From positions 5,761,501-5,825,500 of the forward strand of contig JAJTWR010000266.1 of assembly GCA_021613335.1 (NCBI GenBank): 64,000 bases of DNA, given 5' to 3'. The position numbers and the translations under genes are program-made. The notes under the pieces are model-generated. The model worked only from the letters and a program-made list of their open reading frames with translations, was not told the DNA's origin and ran no database searches. Positions 35,901-45,200 of the stretch are shown in pieces; the stretch's first letter is position 1; each line of letters begins with the position of its first letter. The stretch comes from Whitmania pigra. Its lineage: Eukaryota; Annelida; Clitellata; Hirudinida; Haemopidae.

Positions 35901-38900
35901 TTTTCTCCACTATTGTCAAAAGTGTTTAAAGCACGCATCAATGTTGAGTACTGTAACAGTGTGAAATCAATTAAATACGTGTGCAAGTACAGTGCTAGAA
36001 ATATTGTCACGACATACCCACTTTTTATGGATAATTTCCTTACAAATTAACATATCTTGCTGAATTTTTCAGCAATTATATAAAGCACCATTTGTAAACA
36101 TCATGCAAAATTTCCTTTCATGTGGGTTAATGGTTCCCGTAAATTATGCAAATGAACCATTTTTGGCCTGGAAATATTATTACGACAGTTTCCGTTTTGG
36201 GCTAGTTTCATCAATTTCAAGGGCTTATTGGAAAGATCAAACATTAAATTGTCATTAAGAAGAGTATATAAAGGAGTGTGAAATTCAAAATCATGGGGAA
36301 GAAAGCAGGTTTGACAGAAGGAGAAAGAGGACAAGTTATGGCTTTTAGGATGGCAAACTATTCAATAAGAAAGATTGCAAATGAGTTGAATATGTGAAAC
36401 AATTAATAGGTCAAGAGCTGTCATCAAATGTTTTTTGGATGATCCAGACTCATATGGGAAGAAGTACAAGGGCGGAAGACCGAAAAAACTCTCGATTCAG
36501 ATTCAGAGACGTCTCATCAGGGAGGCTTCACAAGGGGAATGTTAGTGTAAACAACTAAAAGATAAGCTGGACTTGGATGTCCATGTTAGGACAGTCTGCA
36601 ATTATCCTAATTTAAGGGGATAGTTGAAATACGAAATGCGAAAGCGAGCTCCAGCGTTGAAAGTCCATCACAAGAAAAAACGCCTCCTCTGGGCCAAAGA
36701 GATGGTCAGCTACAACGAAAGATGGGAACGCGTAATTTTCACAGATGAAAAAAAATTCAACCTTGATGGTCCAGATGGCTATAAATATTACTGGCATGAT
36801 CTCAGAAAAGAAAGATATATTTTTTATAGCAGAAAACATGGAGGAGGTTTTGTGATGGTCTGGGGAGGAATTTCATCGTTGGGGAGGACTGAACTGGTGA
36901 TTTTGAAAGGGAGGCGGGACTCTCAGAAGTACATCAAAATGCTCAAGGATCATCTCCTTCCTTTTGCTGAAACAAAACAACCTGAATTTCAGCAAGATAA
37001 TGCTCCTATTCATGTTTCCAAGGCAACCAGAGCATTTTTCCAGGAGTCCAACGTGCAAGTGATGGACTGGCCTGAATGTTGAATCCGATTGAAAATGTCT
37101 GGGGCCTTCTTTCAAGATCAGTTTATGGTAATGGACAGCAATATAACACAGAAAATGATTTGAAAGAAGCGATTTGGAGCGCCTGGAGAAATTTGGATGA
37201 AAACATCATCAAATCACTGATTTTCCCCATGAAAAATAGGTGCATAGATGTTATTTCTAAGAAAGGAGAAATGACATCTTATTATTTCATTATTTCATTT
37301 AGTTTTAAATAAATTTTTTTGCCAAAATACTGAAATTCATGAGTTTATTTGTAACCTGTCGTAACAATATTTCTATGCAAAAAATGGATTTTTTAGGGAT
37401 TTGCGCTTAATTCTTGATCAAAGTGAAAAAAAATACGAGCTGTATTCTTTAAGTATATTACACAGTTCTTCTAAATTTGAGCTTCGTACGATAATTTAAA
37501 CTTAAGTTATTACAAAAAATGGGGACTGTCGTATTATTTTTTCTAGCACTGTATATTAACAAAGGTAGTGATATGGCGGTTTTCGGCATAGGTAATGAGA
37601 AACAAAGATGAAGTAATGATGTAACAATTAGGACGTTGGATTAGCACTAGTGAGGTGGTCTGGCGAATCCTAAGATTTCCAATTCACGAAAGACACCCGA
37701 CTGTTGTTTTAACCAATATAATTCTGGCTGAAATAATTCTAAGGGAGAATTTGCTCTTGCCATTGCCTCTTCAGGAATTGCCACAACGTTAATGGAAGGG
37801 AAGGACAGCTCATTCTGCACTTAAACTGCCACTTGACATCGGACAAGAAAATCCTACCCGCAACATAAGCAAATCAAGCGATGGGGCGCAAGTCCCGAAA
37901 AATTGGATGTTAGATGCCTTTTTCCTCATGCCACACCCAAAGTGTGGAAAAAAATCACATTTGTCAAAAAAGAAGCAGCAGCATCAGTTTGTGGAGATCT
38001 GAGAAGAGACGGACATGTTAGAACTTCTATTTAGAAAGTATATTTCACATTTTGATTCAAAAAAAGATTGGACAACTCAGGAAAACTGACTCGGCATGAG
38101 TTATGCATTTTTGCATAATTACATGTTTAAATAAATAGCATTCTGTGCAGTCATATTCATAAAATGAAACATATGAATAGTCATGATATATTACTTTATA
38201 GTTATTAATAACAAAAATAACCACTGAATTAAGAAGCCATAGCATTCATTTTCCTTTTTTATAATGTTATTTAGATGCTAGGGCAACATTATTTTGCTAC
38301 CCAAAGTCAAAGTCTAACTAAAAAATTGCTCTGACGACCTACCCTATTGCTCAGTAGTCTGCTAAGCGCTCACCAACCTACACTTCTTATTTGGCACGAC
38401 ATTATAGATGGCCGTGCCGGCACCAGAATCGCGAGCTCATACGAAATAGAAGATTTATTTATTTATATGATTATAATCCGTTACATAACTGAGATGATTT
38501 GGACAGAAAGAGATTCAAATTTAAATTGTTTATAAAGGTCATGTCACGTGACAGCAGGGATGTGCTGTCACTGCAGTTTAAAGATTAAAAGTTGTTTCAA
38601 CGAAGCTTATCGTTAATTTATGATGTTAGTGACTAACTTAAACCATTTCTTCGACGTAGTTTTATGCAACACTTTATTTTAGGAGCGCATCAAATATTTC
38701 ATCATATAGGCCAAGATGTCCCATCTTGGCCATAACAAGAGATGAACAAACTGCCAGACAACTCAGGCTACTTAGAGGAATAGTGCCCATCTGGTTCAAA
38801 GGTTAAAAGCCGTTTCAATTAAGCTTATTGTTAATTTGTGACGCTAGTGACCAACTTGAAGCATTTATTGAGATTAAGAGTAAAATTTAATGTTATCCTA

Positions 38901-39082
38901 AACTAGGCCCAAAGGCAAATCCTTTTGAAAAAGATGTCGAATCCCGCATTCAACATGCACTCAAGGTGGGTGAGCAGAAGAATTTGATCAACATCAATAA
39001 CTTCGTGGTCATTGTTCACGGCAGCAAACCCAGCTCAAATAGTACAGACAGTGTCAGAATTATCCAATACGCCAGAAAATAA
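26923..39082 (+). CDS. PK: Pyruvate kinase, ten exons (N-terminal exon(s) missing)
   Basis: Catalyses phosphoenolpyruvate + ADP to pyruvate + ATP, the last step of cytosolic glycolysis. Exons 26,923-27,014, 31,161-31,274, 31,465-31,651, 31,803-31,945, 32,135-32,262, 32,337-32,487, 32,570-32,722, 33,358-33,524, 38,683-38,801 and 38,907-39,082 join in phase (about 476 residues). Conserved active-site blocks: [24 protein letters not shown], the B-domain cap, IKIFSKIE with the catalytic Lys, [14 protein letters not shown] with the metal-binding Asp, [13 protein letters not shown] and MLSGESAKG. Asn after SKIE is Cys here. The C-domain effector pocket is altered: TVSGRS for TKSGRS and HGSKPSSN for TGWRPGSG. 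The exon 3 donor is GC, not GT. The first codons (about 40 residues before GPAS) must lie upstream of the recognisable exons. Intron 1 (4.1 kb) and intron 8 (5.2 kb) are packed with transposons. Confidence 0.93.
27219..27789 (+). repeat. Dispersed repeat, plus copy of an inverted pair (in PK intron 1)
   Basis: About 570 bp that match 37,907-38,390 in inverted orientation over nearly the whole length, e.g. GTGAGCGCTTAGCAGACTAC, ATGCTATGGCTTCTTAATTC, GAGTTGTCCAATC and ACACTTTGGGTGTGGCA. This copy carries about 80 extra bp near 27,345-27,425. Family unknown, no coding frame. Confidence 0.85.
28021..28172. repeat. 19-bp tandem repeat, eight copies
   Basis: Unit GTCATATTATATTAATAAA starts at 28,021 and repeats every 19 bp to 28,172; only the seventh unit differs (AATAAG). 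Near-perfect copies point to recent expansion. It lies in PK intron 1. Confidence 0.95.
28305..28610 (-). pseudogene. hAT transposase fragment (DUF4371/ZMYM1-like)
   Basis: Minus frame: [52 protein letters not shown] then CQAHRTN. This matches the TGEGIA...LRGQCYDGAANMSGKFKG...CSAHRLN block of DUF4371-type hAT proteins. Only this internal block remains. It abuts an end-like G-run near 28,350. Confidence 0.8.
28985..29815 (-). pseudogene. pogo/Tigger-like (CENP-B-type) transposase pseudogene
   Basis: On the minus strand from about 29,815 down: a psq-type helix-turn-helix ([40 protein letters not shown]), a TAG-like break and a short basic linker. The DDE region follows: [20 protein letters not shown], then [19 protein letters not shown] and [19 protein letters not shown]. 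The last corresponds to the pogo DSFxAHxT...AVIPGGLTSxLQPLDV block. The domain between the two HTHs and much of the first catalytic block is shortened, and stops interrupt the frame. It lies antisense in PK intron 1. Confidence 0.8.
29835..31160. other. Remainder of PK intron 1
   Basis: Contains SINE tail pieces (29,835-29,875 and 30,365-30,425) and a (TA)n tract at about 30,940-30,970. No coding frame recognised. Confidence 0.5.
31652..31653 (+). promoter_or_regulatory. Non-canonical GC splice donor of PK intron 3
   Basis: Conserved protein (VREKG|ANFLK, matching VKQKGADFL of animal PKs) and reading phase place the exon end at 31,651, where the intron begins GCTGGA rather than GT. The acceptor at 31,801-31,802 is a normal AG. 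The nearby GTGAGG at 31,639 would remove four conserved residues and change phase. Confidence 0.65.
33525..34759. other. 5' part of PK intron 8, nothing recognised
   Basis: AT-rich intron sequence without recognisable coding or repeat structure. Confidence 0.4.
34766..35135. repeat. hAT-like termini and subterminal-repeat fragment
   Basis: CAGTGGCGCAACCAGCG at 34,767 repeats the element end seen at 9,075. GC-runs near 34,910-34,940 and a block with TACTTTTACTTAAGTA-type words (34,990-35,110) resemble subterminal regions of non-autonomous hAT elements. Borders are not defined. Confidence 0.4.
35340..35880 (+). mobile_element. Possible Helitron-like fragment
   Basis: TCACTATATATATAAAACAA, followed shortly by TTGTGTGTATGTATGTA, resembles the 5' end of many animal Helitrons (TCTCTATATATAAA...TGTATGT). 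A candidate 3' end with a small hairpin and GGGCATAG lies near 35,865, but it lacks a clear CTRR end. Tentative. Confidence 0.25.
35990..37551 (+). mobile_element. Tc1/mariner-type transposon, near complete but defective
   Basis: Inverted ends CAGTGCTAGAAA at 35,990 and at 37,551 (reverse), each bordered by TA, with further similarity across about 30 bp (ACGACA-CCC words). The plus strand encodes a Tc1 transposase. The N-terminal HTH begins at ATG 36,293 ([32 protein letters not shown]), with early stops, then RPKKLS. The catalytic domain runs 36,624-37,312: [20 protein letters not shown] (first Asp), [25 protein letters not shown] (second Asp), DWPEC and LNPIENVWG (Glu). A small deletion and frameshift between WPEC and LNPIEN and the N-terminal stops make it inactive. 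It lies inside PK intron 8. Confidence 0.93.
37907..38390 (-). repeat. Dispersed repeat, minus copy of the inverted pair (in PK intron 8)
   Basis: Reverse complement of 27,219-27,789 with high similarity, ending 290 bp before PK exon 9. It lacks about 80 bp present in the other copy. Both copies lie in introns of the same gene, in opposite orientation. Confidence 0.85.
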
Positions 39083-39194
39083 TAGACTTGTCACATTTTC
39101 TTCAGACATTGATTTATAAATCCATAATCAACCACATATTATAAAACCATCATATTTAATGTGATACTCAGCTCTGTAATTTTGATTCCAAAAT

Positions 39195-39214
39195 TTTATT
39201 TCAATACCAATAAA
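39195..39214. other. Back-to-back poly(A) signals of PK (+) and CC2D2A (-)
   Basis: AATAAA on the plus strand at 39,209-39,214 (127 bp after the PK stop) and AATAAA on the minus strand at 39,200-39,195 (66 bp after the CC2D2A stop). Cleavage 10-25 bp past each signal would make the two mRNAs overlap by roughly 40-60 bases. Confidence 0.6.
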
Positions 39215-39265
39215 ATTGTAAACAACAAATTAAAACATGTTGTCTGAGGTTGTGAGATTCTGAGG

Positions 39266-42200
39266 TTAACGCTTTTTGATAAGCGAAGCAATATAAATCC
39301 ACACAGATAACACACAGCCTGGAAACGAATTAATATGAACAGCAACAGCAAATTCAACATCATTGGCATTAATATCATAAAATCTTGTTGAATGTATGAG
39401 AGCTAATATCTCCTTGATACCGATGTAAGGAATATTCAAGGGAAATCCACACACCTAGATAAAAAATAATTTTAATGAAGACATTAATTAATAAAAGGTT
39501 CACTATCAACTCTCACAGAGTAGGAACTTAAATCATTTTCCAACTCTTTGGAGTGCCATTCACTTATTTCTTTGCCTTGATGCTCTTCCAATCTAAAAAA
39601 AAATGACACCTGAACACTGAATCTTGAAAAACCCATTGATTCTCTCCTGTTACAGTTATTAACTCATTATAGTCATTTCCATAAGGTTATGCAGAAGTCT
39701 ATTATTGACATGATTGCTACTTTCAAATTAAACTTAGACCAGAGGTCTACAAAAACGAAAGTGACAACTGCCCCTGTTCCAGCTCCTAGGGGGTCTGCAA
39801 ATGAGGCAATTAAAAATCAACCAAGCCAGATATAGCAATGCTGATTGCTTTAAAAAAAATAGAAGAAAGATCAGTGAGCCAGAGGTGAGTATTCCAAAAA
39901 AAAATCTGGAACTATTTTTAATTAATGTCTGAAAACATTGAAGCAGAATTTATGGCAGACCCCTGTGTGCGCTGTCCAAGATAGTTAAAAAATCAAATTC
40001 TCCTAAAAAATATAAATCAGAGTACATATGTCGTATTTTTTATCCACTGGATGGCATCCAAATCTGATATACAAACTTCTGATAAAACCAAAACAACTTT
40101 GGAATGCGTATTTTTATTGTTCATTTACTTGAAAAGCGACTTTAAGAACAAACGCTACATGTAAATGATGACTCACTTAATACCTTCGATCCCAAAGAGT
40201 ACAGGCAGAACTTTCAGAAGCCTGATTTCATCAGACACCATGACTGAATGTTGTCGTTAATGTGGAGGTAACAGGGAAGCGGCATTGCAACATTTACATT
40301 AGCGCTTAAAGTTACTTTTCAAATAAATCTAAAAAAGGCACGGGGCAGCAAAACATTAAATAAAAATGGTAATTAAATAGTAATCCCTGGCTAGTGTATT
40401 AGTTAGTGTATTTTTAGCTGGCTCGGTTGATTTATAACTGCCTTTTTCGTAGACCAAGTGTTCCTTCCAAATCATCTTAGTTATGCAATGGACTATAAAC
40501 AAATAAATAAAAGACCAAGTGCTCATTAAGTCTTCTATTTCTGCCCAAGTTTTGATTTAATTGGAAGTTTATATATCAGATTTTGACCCAATCCTTGTGG
40601 ATTAAAAATACATGTTATACATATTTTTATAGATGTTCTTCAGGAGAATTCAAATATGTAATTGTCTTGGATAGTGCAAACAATGCAGAGTGTAAGCCTC
40701 AGCTAAGTGGCTTAGGAGTCTGAAAGTATGGTCCTTTTTCAGTTTAAAAAATGTGTCTGGTTGACTAGAAAAAAAGAATCATTGATAATTAAAATTTTAG
40801 TTAAATAATTTCCAAAAAAATTTAAACTTGGAAAACACTCAAAAAAGGAACTTCAAAGGCTTGCCACCACCTAAACAAGTTTTTTAACTTAGACCAAATT
40901 TAAGTAAAAACTTCACCTGGCTAAAAGCTTCCTAAATATTTGGATGCAATATCTGTTCCATCTAGTTATGTAATTTTTCCTCCATATTGAGACGTTTTTA
41001 CGAATTTCACTCTCAATTAGTTCTTGTTGATTTTTAATTTTTTCATTGTCAAAATTGATGTATTCCAATGCATCAGGCTAAAATAAAAGTAATTCTTAAA
41101 ATATGCCATAAAACATATTTTAAAATATAGCCAAATAAAATTGTATCAATACACAACGTACTATTTGCTCAAAACAAGACAAAAATATCTACAGCCATTT
41201 TTTCTATATCTCAAAAGAATGCTAGATGATTATAATAAGTTACTTCCAATCCAACCAAGATAACCAATATTTTCAACAAATACTTCTGCAGTGCATTCAT
41301 AAGTTTAAAAAAAAATTCTTCTTGTTTGGGTTTAATATGTTGTTTTTATATCAAATGATACCACAAAAAAAACATGAGAAGCACTAAAACTCCTATGCCA
41401 TTTCTCAAAATACGTGTTTCTGCTAACCAGTTCATGTTATATATAATTATATATATATATAATAATATAATATATATATAATGTTTTCATCACAAATCAT
41501 TTAACTTTGGTCTTGTATTTGACACATTACTCAATGCAGTAAAGTCATTCTTTGTAATGTGAAATTCTCGTAATAGAAAATGTCACTTGAGAAAACATTA
41601 CATAAACTTTATATTAGTATTAGAAGGTGTTGCAAATCTAACTAGGATATAAGCTCCTAACAAAGTAAAAGTTTTGACCATCAGCAGCTTTATGTAAGCT
41701 TTATAATTTTATATTTAAGTAAAGTAACAAGTGAAATGAAAAGCTAAACCAGTACAAACGGCAAGACAACACAACAGCTACTTTCTAAGACCTATACAAA
41801 AGGTTAATCCTGAATCATGAAAAGATGCCATAAATGCCACTTACTTGAACTGAACTTAAGTTTGGATATGGATATTTAGTATTGAACAGAGGTCTCCACT
41901 TTGAAGCATCATTAAAATTAAAGCTCATTTGATTTGGTCTGACTGAGCCTTGAGTATTTCCCCAAATCTATAAGACCAATAAAAATATTAAACTATAAAG
42001 AAATGTGTAAATCTTTTGGCTTCAAAAAACTTAGTTGACTATCATTTTCATAACTAAAAAAAACATAAAGAATTAAAACCTCCAATATAGGGTGGGCAAA
42101 CTATGGCCATTAAAGTTTTATGTGACTGCAGAATGCAATCAGAAAATAATTTTCCAGGCCAAATTGGAAGAAGCACAAATAAAAATGATGTAATATAATA

Positions 42201-45200
42201 ATACAAAATGACAATAACTATATTCAAAGAAGTCATTTAATGCTTGAACACTTAGAGGCCTATGTGGAGCTGAAGATGACAAAATCTGTATCCGCGATGA
42301 ATTAAAAATTCAAAAGTAACGCACTGTCACCAAAAGTTTACTGTTATTTACTACTGAAAATCTCTCTATAAAGATCTCTAACAAAATATTCAATTTAGTG
42401 AAACTGTTTTATGGCCCAACCAAATCCCAATACATTTTTCTGTGTTACAAATATTTTCAACAATGAATTTTCTCAATAACCAATCAATGAAAGGCATTTT
42501 GGTACCCATATTGTTCAAACTCTCTATATAATGAAACAAATTGATTTTTCTTGTTTGTAAATTCTTAAGATATTATAAAAATTTAAATTTCAATCCTATA
42601 AAAATAGCTAAATATTTTTAATTTACCATATTCACTATTCAGGGACCATCCATAAAGTATGTCATGCTTGAGGGGAAGGGGGTCTAAGAAATTGTGACAG
42701 GGGGAGGGAGTAAATCTAAGTGTGACATCAAGCAAATTAAAATTAATGTTTTATCTGATGGAGCTTGTTTTGCTAAAAATTTTGTTTCAGTGACTTAATC
42801 ATTTATTGCTAGTATAGGGAAAAACTGTTTATAGGGTCATTTTTTGCTGCAATGTTAAGCTGTCCCTATAGGCAGTTTTTACTGTATACCAGAGATGGGC
42901 TTTAACTACTTAAAAAGTAGTTAACTACAGTAGTTAAAAATTATAATTTTAGTTAAAAAAGTTATAAAAAAGTAGTTAGTAACTATTTTTGAACTACTTT
43001 TTAAATAAGTGGTTAGTAACTACTCCTTAACCACTTGCATAGTAGTTAACTACTTTTTAACTATTTTTTAACTACTTTTTTTAACTACTATTTTTTCAGT
43101 TGACATTTGATAAAATTAATTTTCTGGACAACTGAAAAAGACATAATTTATTAGCATATGTATTTACACTAGTGTAACATTATCAACAAAATTTTATTGT
43201 CCAAATTAATAAAAAACAGAAGTATACAATGGATGTTTTAGGCAATCTCTTAAAAAAATCATCATATCTATATGATTATCCGATAATTTACATCGTCTGT
43301 TACATAAAACCTGCCTTGCTACACTAAAAGTTTTTCAACTGCTGCCGAACTTGGTAATGTCGAATTAAGCTTGATAAATGCAGAACAAACAGTTGGATAA
43401 TTGAGTAGGCTTTGTATATTCCTTGCTGAATTTGATAAATAATAGCATGTAAGTATTGCATAAGTAAATTGCAATTTAGAAATAGAATGATTATTGCTGG
43501 TTATTGTGTTTTAAAACAGACGAGGTACTTTAGCTGAATGTCTCCATCAACTAGCTGAGGAACACTTGCATAACCAGAATTTGTTTTGTAACTTTTCAAT
43601 CTACGAATCAAAACAAGTCGAAGGCTTTCCTAATGTCAGAAACCTTTGATTGTCATTCTTAGATTGATGGTCGATTGTGAGCTGAACATTTTTTCTTGAT
43701 AGCTTTTCAGAGTCATTGGACAACTAATATCAGGAATGATGTTGGAGAATCAAACTTACAGAACCAAATATGGTTCGTCAAAGTTTTAGGCGCTCGATTA
43801 CATCTCACAATTTATATAAAACGTTTTCAAAATATGGCTACTAAGTAATAGTTCAGAAGTGAGAAATGACGGTAGTAAGCAAAATTTGAAATAAAAAAAA
43901 CTAAGCTTTTAAAGTGATGCACCAAATTGTAATATTAGAAAAAAATTATTTTTGTTCATTTTATTTTAAAATTTAACATTTTATTAAAAGTAGTTAAAAA
44001 TTAGTTAACTATTTGTAGTTAATAACTACTTTAAAAGTACTTACTATTTTTTAACTACTTTTTTAAGAGTAGTTATTAACTACTTATAAACTAGTAGTTA
44101 ACTACTTATGGTAGTGATAAAATAAATCACTTACATTTTCTGTTCCAATGACACAACCAATGCTTTTTAAGGAACAATAATTGTCAAGGTGTGAGTATTT
44201 TTGGCCACTAGATGCTTTCCAAAGGGAATAACAAGATGAATTATTTTTCAATAAAACATAAGCTGTTTTTCCTTCTGGTATTGCAGTACCTTTTGGAAAT
44301 TTATGAATTAAATAACTGATCATGAAAATAATAATTGGATAATATTATTGTGGAACATCACTTATAACAATAATTATTATTATTATTTATTATAACAATA
44401 ATTATAGATTTATAGATTTGATTGATTATCCAATAGTCACAACTTTAATAAAAAAATCAATTGCTTCAGGCTGAGGTAAATAAATTAAGCCATATTATCA
44501 CTTAAGCACAGCATTTAAAATTTCAAAACTCCATTCCAATCTGAATTGTCTGTTCCTGTTTACATTTATAACTATATAAATAACCTAATAAATTAAGCAT
44601 TGAAAACAAAATATTTCAATTTACATCAGTCTTTTTTTGCCTTTAAGTATTTCCTTTCCTAATAGACCTAATGCAGCAAAATGCGAGAATTGCTATTCTC
44701 CATTTCCTTAGTCTTACTAAGGTCAACCGCCTTGTTATATGTTTTAGAAATCATCTATCAGAAATCAGCAAATGTAGCATTTCTTTCAACAATTTGATGG
44801 TGGTAAGGAAATTTAGAGGAGGTCTTGTGTTTTCAATCATATTTGTAAGATCTTTATCATTGAATTTTTCAACTCATTGTAGTTATAAACAATCAACACC
44901 TTCTATGAAGCATTAAATGTACTGGAAGTGAGGGAGCTTTGCATTTACTGCTGAACACTCAAGGCAACATATGAACTGGTTGTGTTGTGCTATAGCTTTC
45001 CCTATCAGTCCATGGAAGTTAGAAATCCCTACCGTGGAGCTAACATACAGGAAATCATGAGGAGTACCATCATCGAACGTTTCAGCCAAAACTCACGTTT
45101 TTGAGGGGTAGGCCCTGTCGGTGAAAACCCTACCTATCCGACTTCATCTAACCCACTGCACATTATATGGTTATCGATGAGACTCATGGCAACCTTTGAG

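Noticed and set aside
41440..41485. AT palindrome resembling an origin or hairpin
   Set aside because: A simple (TA)n microsatellite; self-complementarity is trivial.
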